Below are positions 24,822 to 33,248 of a DNA stretch of 64,000 bases, piece by piece. The stretch covers positions 3,224,001 to 3,288,000 of the forward strand of contig NZ_CP012673.1 in NCBI RefSeq assembly GCF_002950945.1. The letters run 5' to 3'. A model generated the notes under the pieces. It was not told where the DNA came from. It worked only from the letters and a program-made list of their open reading frames with translations, and ran no database searches. The stretch comes from Sorangium cellulosum (GTDB lineage: Bacteria; Myxococcota_A; Polyangia; Polyangiales; Polyangiaceae). The translations under genes and the position numbers were made by a program. The stretch's first letter is position 1. Every line of letters begins with the position of its first letter.

Positions 24822-25158
24822 CGGAGCCCGGCGCAGGTGGTCCTCGCGTCGAGCGAGGGCCGGGGCCGCCCTGCGCCGGCAGACAAACGTGACGAGCGGG
24901 GTGCTGGAGAATACCAACCTTCGGCATCCTGCCAGGACGGCTGGCGGGAGCGGATGGCGATCCGCCAGCGACGGAAGCACTTCAGAACAACCACCGACAC
25001 GGAGCCTCCCCACGCACCCCCGAGCGCGTGGGGACTCCGGACCCTTCGCTGAGCCCGCTCCTCCGGACAATCCCCTGAGACTGCCCGGATGATGAACGCT
25101 GCTCGCGAAGGCTCCCCGAGACCGCCCGGACGATGAACGCTCCGCGCGCGGACGCGGC
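24822..25158. other. Gap between converging genes, with a duplicated 24-mer
   Basis: No gene is visible. Two 24-base copies (25077-25100 and 25118-25141; 22 of 24 bases equal, 41 bp apart) sit close to the 3' end of the pmbA gene and share the core GATGAACGCT. No clear intrinsic terminator with a T-tract was found. Confidence 0.5.
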
Positions 25159-26541
25159 TCAGCTTCCGGCGATGGTCATGGCGGAGACCCGGAAGGTCGG
25201 CGAGGCCGTCGAGGTCCGGAGGTCCAGGTCGTCGCCGACGGCGTCGATCCGCTGCAGCAGCTCATCGAGGTTCAGCGAGATGGTGACCTCGCTTACCGGG
25301 TGGGTCAGCTGGCCGTTCTCGATCCAGAAGCCGGAGGCGCCCCTGGAGAAATCGCCGGTCACGGCGTTGAAGCCGAAGCCCATCATCTCGGTGACGTACA
25401 ACCCGCGCGCGGTGGAACGCAGGATCTCGTCGGCGGACGTCGCGGTGGGTTGAAGGATGAAGTTGGACGTCGACGGACCCACCCCACCGCCGCCGCCGCG
25501 CGCGGCGCTGCCGGTCGAGGGACGGCCGAGCTTGCGGCCGCTGTAGCTGTCGCAGAGGTACGTCTTCAGCACGCCCTGCTCGACCACGACGTTGCGCCGG
25601 GCCGAGAGTCCTTCGCCGTCGAACGGGCGCGAGCCGGGGGCGCGCGGGATCAGCGGGTCGTCGACGACCGTGATGAGGTCGCTGGCGATGCGGGTCCCCT
25701 CGCGGCCGACCAGGTAGCTCGACTTGCGCCAGATCGAGCTGCCCATGAGGCAGGAGCCGAGCAGACCCAGGATGGAGCGGGCGGCGTCCGGGTCGAAGAG
25801 GACGGGCGCCTCGCAGGTCGGCACCTTGCGGGCGCCGAGCTTGCGCAGCGTCCGCCGGGTCGCCTCGCGGCCGACGGCCTCCGGCGCGTCCAGGTCGGCG
25901 AGGTGGCGCCGGGCGCTGAAGTGGAAGCCGCGGCGCTTCTTGTCGCCGCTGTCGTCGGCCACCGGCGAGACCACCAGCGACGCGTACGAGCCCGCGTAGC
26001 CGCCCCGGAACCCGCCGGAGAGGACGAGCGCGAAGGCGCTCGCGGTGCGCGAGAACGTCGCGCCGTCGCTGTTCGTGATGCGGGGGTCGGCGTCGCGCGC
26101 CGCCTGCTCGCCGCGGCGCGCGAGCTCGATTGCCTGCGCGGCGGTGACCTCGCCGCCTGAGGGATCGTACAGGTCGAGCGCGGGGAAGGGGCCCTTCGCG
26201 ATGAGCTCGGGATCGGCCGGGCCGGCGAAGGTGTCCTCCTGGGAGATGTCGGCGAGCTCCAGGGCGTCCGCGACGAACCGGTCGATGCCGCGGGGCGTGA
26301 GGTCGGAGGTCGAGGTCAGCGCGACGCGCTGCTTCTTGATGATGCGCATGCCGAGGCCCTTGTGAACGGCCTCCTCGACGAGCTCGGGCTCGCCGAGGCG
26401 CACCTTGGTCGAGAGCTCGGACCCGGAGCGGGCGATCGCCTCGGCCACGTCGGCGCCGCCTTTCCTGGCGCGCGCCACCACCTGCTCGGCCAGCTCCATC
26501 AGTTCTTGTATCTGCTGATCCACGCGGGCTCGTTCGGACAT
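25159..26541 (-). CDS. pmbA: PmbA/TldE-type subunit of the TldD/TldE metalloprotease
   Basis: 460 residues, full length for the family. N-terminal features include RVALTSTSDLTPRGIDRFV and the middle has VLFDPDAARSILGLLGSCLM; the C-terminal half shows FDGEGLSARRNVVVEQGVLK, LCDSYSGRKLG and GFGFNAVTGDFSRGASGFWI, all strongly PmbA-like. With TldD it forms a metalloprotease that degrades unfolded peptides and matures some peptide antibiotics. In E. coli TldE lacks the metal site, which is in TldD; no HExxxH motif is seen here, in agreement. No tldD lies in the window. The gene has no close partner on its strand. Confidence 0.92.
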   Translation of the reverse strand: MSERARVDQQIQELMELAEQVVARARKGGADVAEAIARSGSELSTKVRLGEPELVEEAVHKGLGMRIIKKQRVALTSTSDLTPRGIDRFVADALELADISQEDTFAGPADPELIAKGPFPALDLYDPSGGEVTAAQAIELARRGEQAARDADPRITNSDGATFSRTASAFALVLSGGFRGGYAGSYASLVVSPVADDSGDKKRRGFHFSARRHLADLDAPEAVGREATRRTLRKLGARKVPTCEAPVLFDPDAARSILGLLGSCLMGSSIWRKSSYLVGREGTRIASDLITVVDDPLIPRAPGSRPFDGEGLSARRNVVVEQGVLKTYLCDSYSGRKLGRPSTGSAARGGGGGVGPSTSNFILQPTATSADEILRSTARGLYVTEMMGFGFNAVTGDFSRGASGFWIENGQLTHPVSEVTISLNLDELLQRIDAVGDDLDLRTSTASPTFRVSAMTIAGS

Positions 26542-26618
26542 GGGGCGACAGGGTGGTGGAGCGCTGTGGCTCCGTCAACGCGGGGGAGCCGCCCCCGTCG
26601 TTCCCCGCCGGAGGTGAA

Positions 26619-27374
26619 TCAGCCCGGCCGGTGAGGCCGGCCGCCCTTGCCGACGCCGAGCCGGCGCCCCGGACGCGTCGCGCTGGGCCCAGGCGGATCG
26701 GCCGCCGGCGCCGGAGCGCTTGCAGCGGCCCGCGGACGTGCGTCGCGGTGGGCGCCCTCGTCCGGCGCCCGCGCGCCGGCCGTCGACGGGCGCCGGACGA
26801 GGGCGCTCACGGTGACCGCGAACCCGGCGGCGAGCATGGTGTACATCCACAGGAGCGCATACCCGAGCGGACCGCCGGCGACCGGATGGACGCCGAAGTC
26901 GCCCTCCACCTGCCGGTAGGTGCCGTCGAGCGCGAGCCGCCGGGACAGGGCGAGGACCGCGATCGCGGCGCCGGCGAGCGGCACGCCGGCGAGCACCACG
27001 AGCGCGCGCATCGAACGCTGCGCCGTGGGCCTGCTGCCGGCCGCCGCGGCGAGGCCCTGGAGGGCGAACCCGGCGGGCACGGAGCCGGCGTCGACGAGGA
27101 GCAGCAGCAGATCGACCGCGGACGGGATACGGCGGGTGTCGACGAGGTAGGCGAAGCTCCAGTCCGGCGCGAAGACGAGGAAGTAAGCGCAGACCGGCGC
27201 GAAGACGAAGCCGCCGAACAGGGCCGCGAGCGCGAGCGGCCGGCCGCGCGGGCCAGGCGTGAGCCGCGGCTCGGCCGCGCGCAGCGCGCCGGGGCGGTGA
27301 CGGGCTGCGGCGCTGAACCAGGCGAGCAGCGCGCCGAGGGCAAGGCCAACGAGAGGAGCGACGAAGGCGGGCAC
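26619..27374 (-). CDS. Multi-pass membrane protein of unknown function
   Basis: About 251 residues from GTG 27374; the frame runs open to 27512, but the extra N-terminus is Arg/Pro-rich and not plausible. Five hydrophobic segments are seen, including FVAPLVGLALGALLAWFSAA, ALAALFGGFVFAPVCAYFLV, a pair near residues 115-150 and GYALLWMYTMLAAGFAVTVSA. The C-terminus is a basic Pro/Arg-rich tail. No family is recognised. It is divergent from larB. Confidence 0.55.
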   Translation of the reverse strand: MPAFVAPLVGLALGALLAWFSAAARHRPGALRAAEPRLTPGPRGRPLALAALFGGFVFAPVCAYFLVFAPDWSFAYLVDTRRIPSAVDLLLLLVDAGSVPAGFALQGLAAAAGSRPTAQRSMRALVVLAGVPLAGAAIAVLALSRRLALDGTYRQVEGDFGVHPVAGGPLGYALLWMYTMLAAGFAVTVSALVRRPSTAGARAPDEGAHRDARPRAAASAPAPAADPPGPSATRPGRRLGVGKGGRPHRPG

Positions 27375-27582
27375 GCGGCGCGGAAAGTAGCCCCGCCGGG
27401 GCCTCCTGCGCAAAGACCCTGGACGCTTTGCGCAACGGGACGTCCGGGCCGCCGGGCAAGGCCCGCCGACGGGCGGGGCGGCCGAGGAATGCCCGCCGAC
27501 CGGCGCCCACATCGCGGGCCGGCGGCCGCTCGTGCGGCGGATCGTTGCCCTGGCGGCGCTGCCGCGCTAAGCGGCTCCGCTC

Positions 27583-28335
27583 ATGGATCCGCGCCTCGTC
27601 CGGGAGATGCTTGAGCGCGTGCGCGCTGGTGAGCTGGCCGTCGAGGAGGCGCTCGAGGCGCTCCGCGCGCTGCCTTTTCGGGACCTGGGCGTCGCGACGA
27701 TCGACCACCACCGCGCGCTCCGGCAGGGCGTGCCCGAGGTGATCTTCGGCGAAGGGAAGACCCCCGAGCAGATAGCCCTGATCGCGCAGGAGATCGCGCG
27801 GGCCGGGCAGAACGTGCTCGCGACCCGGGTCGATGCCGCGAAGGGCGCGGCGGTGGCGTCGCTCCTGCCCGCGTTTCGTTACGTCCCGATGGCGCGGACG
27901 GGCAGCGTCGAGGTCGCGCCGACGCGGAAGCGCAACGTCGCGCCGGTCGCCGTCGTGAGCGCCGGCACGAGCGATCTCCCGGTCGCCGAGGAGGCGGTCG
28001 AGACGCTGCACGCCGTGGGGCTCGAGGCGAAGCGGCTGTACGACGTCGGCGTCGCGGGGCTGCACCGCTTCCTCCATCGCGTCGACGAGCTGCGCAGCGC
28101 GGCCGCCGTGATCGTGGTCGCGGGCATGGAGGGGGCGCTGCCGAGCGTGGTCGGCGGGCTCGTGGCGGCCCCGGTCATCGCGGTCCCGACCTCGGTCGGT
28201 TACGGCGCGGCGCTGAGCGGCTTCACCGCGCTCTTCGGGATGCTCACGTCGTGCGCCTCCGGCGTCGTCGTGGTCAACATCGACAGCGGCTTCGGCGCGG
28301 CGATGGCGGTGCACCGCATGCTGCCGAAGGATTGA
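27583..28335 (+). CDS. larB: Nickel-pincer cofactor biosynthesis protein LarB
   Basis: 250 residues, normal LarB length. The C-terminal half is PurE-like ([55 protein letters not shown]), and the N-terminal part has [20 protein letters not shown], both LarB signatures. LarB carboxylates nicotinic acid adenine dinucleotide and splits off AMP to make pyridinium-3,5-biscarboxylic acid mononucleotide, the first step to the NPN cofactor. It is followed by larC, 66 nt downstream, in the same direction. larE and the lactate racemase gene larA are not in the window. Confidence 0.93.
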   Translation: MDPRLVREMLERVRAGELAVEEALEALRALPFRDLGVATIDHHRALRQGVPEVIFGEGKTPEQIALIAQEIARAGQNVLATRVDAAKGAAVASLLPAFRYVPMARTGSVEVAPTRKRNVAPVAVVSAGTSDLPVAEEAVETLHAVGLEAKRLYDVGVAGLHRFLHRVDELRSAAAVIVVAGMEGALPSVVGGLVAAPVIAVPTSVGYGAALSGFTALFGMLTSCASGVVVVNIDSGFGAAMAVHRMLPKD

Positions 28336-28401
28336 GCGCGGCAAGGGCGCGATCGCGGGAGCTGCGCGGCGGAGGCGCCGGGCGAACGGAGCAGGCGAGC
28401 C

Positions 28402-29826
28402 ATGGGACACGGGCATTCTCACGACCACGAGCACGGCGACGAGCACGAGCACGGTCACGCGCACGGTCATGAGCACGCGCATGGCCACACGCACGGCGAC
28501 GAGCACGCGCATGGCCACACGCACGGCGACGAGCACGCGCATGGCCACACGCACGGCCACGATCATCCACACGGCCACGATCATCCACACGGCCACGATC
28601 ATCCGCAGGCGCACGACCACCCTCGCGCGCCGCTCCTCGAGGAGGGGGCGGGGGCTGGCAAGCTCCTGTTCTTCGATGCGTTCAGCGGCATCGCCGGCGA
28701 CATGACCATCGCCACGCTGCTCGATCTCGGGGTGCCGCTGCTCGTCATCGAGCGCGCCGTCGCCGCGCTGCCGCTCGAGGGGTTCCACCTCCACCGCGGG
28801 CACGCCCACCGGAGCGGCATCGTGGCGACCTCGTTCGATGTGCACGTCGAGGCGCCGCAGCCCGAGCGCACCTACGGATCGATCGACGCCATGCTCGCCG
28901 CGGCGCCGCTCGATCCGCCCGTCGCCGCGCTGGCGCGCCGGATCTTCCGCCGCCTCGGGGAGGCCGAGGCGGCCGTGCACCGGATCCGCCTCGAGGATGT
29001 CCACTTCCACGAGGTCGGCGCCGTCGACGCCATCGTCGACATCGTGGGCACCGCCGCGGCCATCGTGCACATCGGCGCGGAGGTCGTCGGGTCGCCGCTG
29101 CCCATGGGGCGCGGGTTCGTGAAGGCGCGGCACGGGATCCTGCCGCTGCCGCCGCCCGCGGCGGTCGCGTGCCTCCGCGGCGTGCCCACCTACGGCGTCG
29201 AGCTCGACGCCGAGCTCGTCACGCCGACGGGCGCGGCGATCATCTCCACGCTGGCGAGCCGGTTCGAGCGGTGGCCGACGTTCGCGCCCGAGCGGATCGG
29301 CTTCGGCGCCGGCCAACGAGAGCTGCCCGATCGCCCGAACCTGCTGCGGGTCGTGCTCGGGACGCGCTCGGGCGCGGAGGAGAGCCTCGGCAGCGCATCA
29401 CACGTCATCGTCGAGGCGAACGTCGACGACCTCACGGGCGAGGTGGCAGGGCACGCGATCGAGGCGCTCTTCGCGGCCGGCGCGCTCGACGCCTGGGCGG
29501 TGCCGATCACCATGAAGAAGGGCCGGCCGGCGCTGACCATCGCGGCGCTCGCCGCCGCCCCCCAGGCGGACGCGGTCGCGACGGCGCTGCTCCGCGAGAC
29601 GACCAGCATCGGGCTCCGGAAGATCCCGGTCGCGCGCACCGAGCGCCCGCGGCGGATCACGACGGTGAAGACCACGTACGGATCGATCCGGGTGAAGATC
29701 AGCGAGGGGCCGTTCGGACCGCCGCAGATCAAGCCCGAGTTCGACGACTGCGCCGCGGCGGCGAAGACGCACGGCGTGCCCGTGCGCGAGGTCGTCGCGG
29801 CGGCGCTGGCCGCCGCCAAGGGCTGA
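28402..29826 (+). CDS. larC: Nickel insertase LarC with a His-rich N-terminal extension
   Basis: 474 residues. LarC inserts nickel, using CTP, into the pincer nucleotide. The core begins near residue 87 with [20 protein letters not shown], followed by [39 protein letters not shown] and the C-terminal block [12 protein letters not shown] and [14 protein letters not shown], all LarC marks. In front sit about 75 residues with roughly 32 His, built of [10 protein letters not shown] and HGHDHP repeats. Such tails bind or store nickel in other metallochaperones, so this one is inferred to supply nickel. The single frame, unlike the frameshifted larC1/larC2 of Lactobacillus, needs no frameshift. Confidence 0.93.
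   Translation: MGHGHSHDHEHGDEHEHGHAHGHEHAHGHTHGDEHAHGHTHGDEHAHGHTHGHDHPHGHDHPHGHDHPQAHDHPRAPLLEEGAGAGKLLFFDAFSGIAGDMTIATLLDLGVPLLVIERAVAALPLEGFHLHRGHAHRSGIVATSFDVHVEAPQPERTYGSIDAMLAAAPLDPPVAALARRIFRRLGEAEAAVHRIRLEDVHFHEVGAVDAIVDIVGTAAAIVHIGAEVVGSPLPMGRGFVKARHGILPLPPPAAVACLRGVPTYGVELDAELVTPTGAAIISTLASRFERWPTFAPERIGFGAGQRELPDRPNLLRVVLGTRSGAEESLGSASHVIVEANVDDLTGEVAGHAIEALFAAGALDAWAVPITMKKGRPALTIAALAAAPQADAVATALLRETTSIGLRKIPVARTERPRRITTVKTTYGSIRVKISEGPFGPPQIKPEFDDCAAAAKTHGVPVREVVAAALAAAKG
28408..28625 (+). repeat. His-codon repeats at the start of larC
   Basis: Three 30-bp units code [10 protein letters not shown], then three 18-bp units code HGHDHP, after an irregular [11 protein letters not shown] stretch. 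All are in frame. Copy number is likely to vary between strains. Confidence 0.85.
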
Positions 29827-29923
29827 CGCCGCCGGCGCGCGAGCCCGTCGCGGCCCCGCCCGTCACGCCGCCCGCGCGAGCTGCCCGCGGCCGCGGCGCG
29901 GCGCCGGGCGAGCGCGGGGGTGC

Positions 29924-30565
29924 TCAGTCAGGGCGCTCGATCGGCAGCATCTCGGCCTCCCACAGCAGGAAGCCCCCCTCGAGGAACGCGACGGGGACGC
30001 CCTCCTCGGCGAGCTTCGCGGCCACGTCCTTCGACTTGTCGCCGGAGCGACAGTAGAGGACCGGAGCGCCGGGGAGCATGTGGAGCTCGGCGAGCCGACC
30101 CTCGATCTCGTCGAGCGGGATGTGCACCGCGCTCGGGATGTGGGCGCGGCTGTACGCATTGCCCTCGCGCGTGTCGACCGGGACCACCTGACCCTCCCGG
30201 ATCAGCTGGGCCAGCTCGACCGCCCGGATCGCGCCCTGGGCGCGCGGCAGGAACGGCTCGACCAGCTCGACGAGCTGCTTGTGCTTGAGGACGCCCTGCT
30301 CGGCGGCGACGGGGCGGCCCTTCATGAAGACCATGAACGTCGGGACGCTCGAGATGCGCAGGGTCTGGGCGATGCGCTTCGACCGGTCGACGTCGACCTT
30401 GACCACCTTGGCCTTGCCCTCGAGCTCTCGCGCGACGGCCTCGACCACCGGCGCGACCGTTTTGCACGGTCCACACCAGGTGGCAGTGAAATCGATGAGC
30501 ACGGGCAACTCGCTGCGGAGCACCTCGCGCTCGAACTCCTGCTCGCTGATCTCGGGGACAGCCAT
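29924..30565 (-). CDS. Thioredoxin-rhodanese fusion protein
   Basis: 213 residues with two complete domains. Residues 1-108 are thioredoxin with the redox pair Cys31/Cys34 in TATWCGPCK and the cis-Pro segment SSVPTFMVF. Residues 112-210 are a rhodanese domain with active-site loop YCRSGDKSKD (Cys172), AHIPSAVHIPLDE and FLEGGF. The pair suggests transfer or reduction of persulfide sulfur: the rhodanese loads Cys172 and the thioredoxin part could reduce it. That is inference. No signal peptide is seen, so it acts in the cytoplasm. It stands alone. Confidence 0.92.
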   Translation of the reverse strand: MAVPEISEQEFEREVLRSELPVLIDFTATWCGPCKTVAPVVEAVARELEGKAKVVKVDVDRSKRIAQTLRISSVPTFMVFMKGRPVAAEQGVLKHKQLVELVEPFLPRAQGAIRAVELAQLIREGQVVPVDTREGNAYSRAHIPSAVHIPLDEIEGRLAELHMLPGAPVLYCRSGDKSKDVAAKLAEEGVPVAFLEGGFLLWEAEMLPIERPD

Positions 30566-30707
30566 GGCGGCGAATTCATAGCGGGCCTGGCCATCGAGAT
30601 CGAGGGGCGCGAGGTGTCTGCCGCCGAGCCCGCCCCAAAAGTGGCCATTTCTGCGGCAAAACCGCCCCCGGCCGGCGGCGGGCGCTCCTCCCCCCGGGGC
30701 GTCCGGC

Positions 30708-31703
30708 TCAGCGCGGCGTCCGCGCGCGCACGGTGCGCGCGTCGATGGCGTCCCGGAATGCGTCGGCGATGAGGTACGAGCCGCCGACCGTCGCCAGGAG
30801 CAGCAGGCCGGGGAACACGAGGAGCCGGAGCTCGCTCGGGTGGCGCGCCGCCTGGCCCAGCGTCTCCCCCCACGACGCCGCGCGGGTGGGCGCGCCCATG
30901 GCGAGGAACGAGATCGCCGCCTCGAGCAGGACCACGGACGCGACGCCGAGCACCGAGCTCACGATCGCGGGGCCGAGCGCGTTCGGGAGGATGTGCCGGT
31001 AGAAGATGCGCAGCCGGGTGCTGCCGAGAGCGCGCGCGGCCAGCACGTACTCCTCGCTCGACGCGCGCAGCACCTCGGCGCGCACGAGGCGGGCGATCTC
31101 CGCCCAGCGGACGAAGGCGACCGCGAGCACCAGCGACAGCGCCGAGGGCTCGCGCTCGATGGCGCGCACGATCGCCACGACGAGGATCGCCGGGAAGGTG
31201 TCGACCGTCTCGACGAGGCGCACGAGGGCGTCGTTCCAGATCCCGCGCAGCGTGCCGGCGAGCCCGCCGAGCACGACGCCGAGGAACATGCCCACGAACA
31301 CCGCGCTGAGCGACAGGCCGAGCGCGGTGCGCGCGCCGTAGATCAGCCGCGCGGCGAGGTCGCGGCCCTCGAAGTCCGTGCCGAGCGGGTGGGCGCGCGA
31401 GGGCGACGCGTTCGGGCCGGCGTCGGTGCGCTGCTCCGGGCCGTAGCGGATCGGCGGCCACAGGGCGACGCCGCCCTCGTAGCGGGCCGCGAGCTCGGCC
31501 TCGGTCAGCGCCTCGAGCGTCGCGGGCTCGGTGACCGCCGGGAGGATCTCGGCGCCGCCCGGGCCGAAGCGGACGATCGGCGCGGGGGCGGCGAGGAGCT
31601 CGGCGAAGATCGCGATCAGCGCGAGCACGCCGAGCAACGCGGCGCCCGCGGCGGCGCGCCTGCTGCCCAGCATCCGGCGGAGGATCGCCGCGGCGTGGGT
31701 CAC
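30708..31703 (-). CDS. DppC-like ABC transporter permease
   Basis: 331 residues from GTG 31703, overlapping the preceding permease stop (GTGA). It has the N-terminal helix of DppC/OppC proteins, a periplasmic loop (about 45-110), then HPLGTDFEGRDLAARLIYGA and GARTALGLSLSAVFVGMFLG, an EAA coupling loop (EYVLAARALGSTRLRIFYRH) and ILPNALGPAIVSSVLGVASV, all typical. It should pair with the DppB-like protein as a peptide or opine channel. No ATPase or substrate-binding protein gene is adjacent, so these must come from elsewhere. It is the last gene of the run starting at 40600. Confidence 0.88.
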   Translation of the reverse strand: MTHAAAILRRMLGSRRAAAGAALLGVLALIAIFAELLAAPAPIVRFGPGGAEILPAVTEPATLEALTEAELAARYEGGVALWPPIRYGPEQRTDAGPNASPSRAHPLGTDFEGRDLAARLIYGARTALGLSLSAVFVGMFLGVVLGGLAGTLRGIWNDALVRLVETVDTFPAILVVAIVRAIEREPSALSLVLAVAFVRWAEIARLVRAEVLRASSEEYVLAARALGSTRLRIFYRHILPNALGPAIVSSVLGVASVVLLEAAISFLAMGAPTRAASWGETLGQAARHPSELRLLVFPGLLLLATVGGSYLIADAFRDAIDARTVRARTPR

Positions 31704-33232
31704 GCGCCGCCCCGCCGGGTGAGCACCGCGGGGGCGAGCCGCGGATCGACGAGCACGTAGGCGAGATCCGTCGCGATGACGCCGAGCGCGGCGATGCCCG
31801 CGGCGACGATGGAGATCGCCATCAGCCAGCTCACGTCGCGGGCCTGCACCGCGAGCAGGGTGAGCTCGCCGAGGCCGTGGAGCTCGAAGACGCGCTCGAC
31901 GACGAAGGCGCCGCCGAGCGCCATCGGCGGCTCGAGCACGGCGAGCGTGACGACCGGCAGCACGGCGTTGCGCAGGCCGTGGACGGCGATGGCGCGCGCC
32001 GTGCCGGCGCCGCGCGCCCGCGCCGCCCGGATGAAGTCCTGCGTGAGCACGGCGACGAGCGCGGCGCGCTGCTGCCGCGTGGGCGCGGCGATGAGCGGCA
32101 GCGCGAGGATGCACGTCGGCAGGAGCAGCGAGCGCGCGCCGTCCGAGAGGATCGCGGCGGCCATGGCCACCATGGCGGTCGGGACGACGGCGAGCGTGAG
32201 CACGGCGACCGTGATCGCGGAGTCGCTCCTGCGGCCGCGCGAGGCCGCGCTGAGCGCGCCGAGCGGGACGGCCACCGCGTAGGCCAGGGCGATCGCCCCG
32301 AACACGAGCGCGAGCGTGACGGGCGCGCGGCGCGAGAGCTCGTCGAGCACCGGCTCGCCGGTCGCCGCGACGCCGAGGCGGTGGGTGACGGCGCCGAGCG
32401 CCCACTTGCCGTAGCGGGTCTCGAGCACCGTCGCCGCGATCCGCGTCGGGCCGGTGAACACCTCGAAGTCGCTGCGGTACACGTTCCAGAACGCCTTCCA
32501 CCGCGCCACGCAGGCGCGGGCCTCCGCGAGGTCGTCGCCCGGGGCGATCCTGTCGTCGACCTCGGCGATGTGGGCGGCGATGTCGACGAGGGCGCGCGCC
32601 TGCGCGAGCGTGGCCGCGTCGCGCGGCGGCGCGAGCGCGCTGAGCACCGGCTGCAGGGCGAACGTGTCGAGCTCGCGCAGCTCGGCGGCGCGCGACGCGG
32701 AGCCGTAGCGGACGAGGCGCCGCACGGCGCTGCGCACCGACGCGCTCCGGAACTCAACGCCGCGGTCGCGCCAGAACCGCGCCCAGAAGGCGACCGCTTG
32801 CGCCGGGTCCGCCGCCTCCTCGGCCCGCGGCAGGCCCATCCGCGCCGCGACGGGCGCGAGCGCGACGGCGACGCGGGCGCGCGGCTCCGGCGCGAGCCCG
32901 TCGAGGGCGGGCAGGATGTGCGGCAGCGCGGCGCCGCCGAGGCGCCGCAGCTCGGCCGCGGCGGCGCCCTCGCCCTCGCCGCCGGCCGCGAGGGCCTGCG
33001 CGGCCCCGAGGGCGCGCAGGCGCACGTCGAGCGGCGCCAGGTTGAGGAAGCGCGGCAGGTCGAGGAAGCGCTCCCGGCGGAGCCGCGCGAGCTCGGCGCT
33101 GGAGAGCGAGGTGGCGAGCAGCGGATCGTCCGTGGGGTCCGGGACGTAGGAGAGCACCAGGAACGTCAGCAGCGAGACGCCGAAGAGGGTGGGCAGCGTC
33201 CAGAGGAGCCGGCGGAGCGCGTGGCGGAGCAT
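31700..33232 (-). CDS. DppB-like ABC transporter permease with a large extra domain
   Basis: 510 residues; DppB proteins usually have about 310-340. The first helix and flank (ALRRLLWTLPTLFGVSLLTF) are normal, then about 260 residues of Ala/Arg/Leu-rich, mostly helical sequence follow (residues 30-290), before the rest of the permease resumes with APVTLALVFGAIALAYAVAV, an EAA loop (FIRAARARGAGTARAIAVHG) and FELHGLGELTLLAVQARDVS. By topology the insert would be in the periplasm. It may bind substrate or a partner, replacing part of a binding protein; this is inference. It starts 16 nt after the pseudoprotease gene. Confidence 0.85.
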   Translation of the reverse strand: MLRHALRRLLWTLPTLFGVSLLTFLVLSYVPDPTDDPLLATSLSSAELARLRRERFLDLPRFLNLAPLDVRLRALGAAQALAAGGEGEGAAAAELRRLGGAALPHILPALDGLAPEPRARVAVALAPVAARMGLPRAEEAADPAQAVAFWARFWRDRGVEFRSASVRSAVRRLVRYGSASRAAELRELDTFALQPVLSALAPPRDAATLAQARALVDIAAHIAEVDDRIAPGDDLAEARACVARWKAFWNVYRSDFEVFTGPTRIAATVLETRYGKWALGAVTHRLGVAATGEPVLDELSRRAPVTLALVFGAIALAYAVAVPLGALSAASRGRRSDSAITVAVLTLAVVPTAMVAMAAAILSDGARSLLLPTCILALPLIAAPTRQQRAALVAVLTQDFIRAARARGAGTARAIAVHGLRNAVLPVVTLAVLEPPMALGGAFVVERVFELHGLGELTLLAVQARDVSWLMAISIVAAGIAALGVIATDLAYVLVDPRLAPAVLTRRGGA

Positions 33233-33248
33233 CTCTCTCGCGCAGGGG

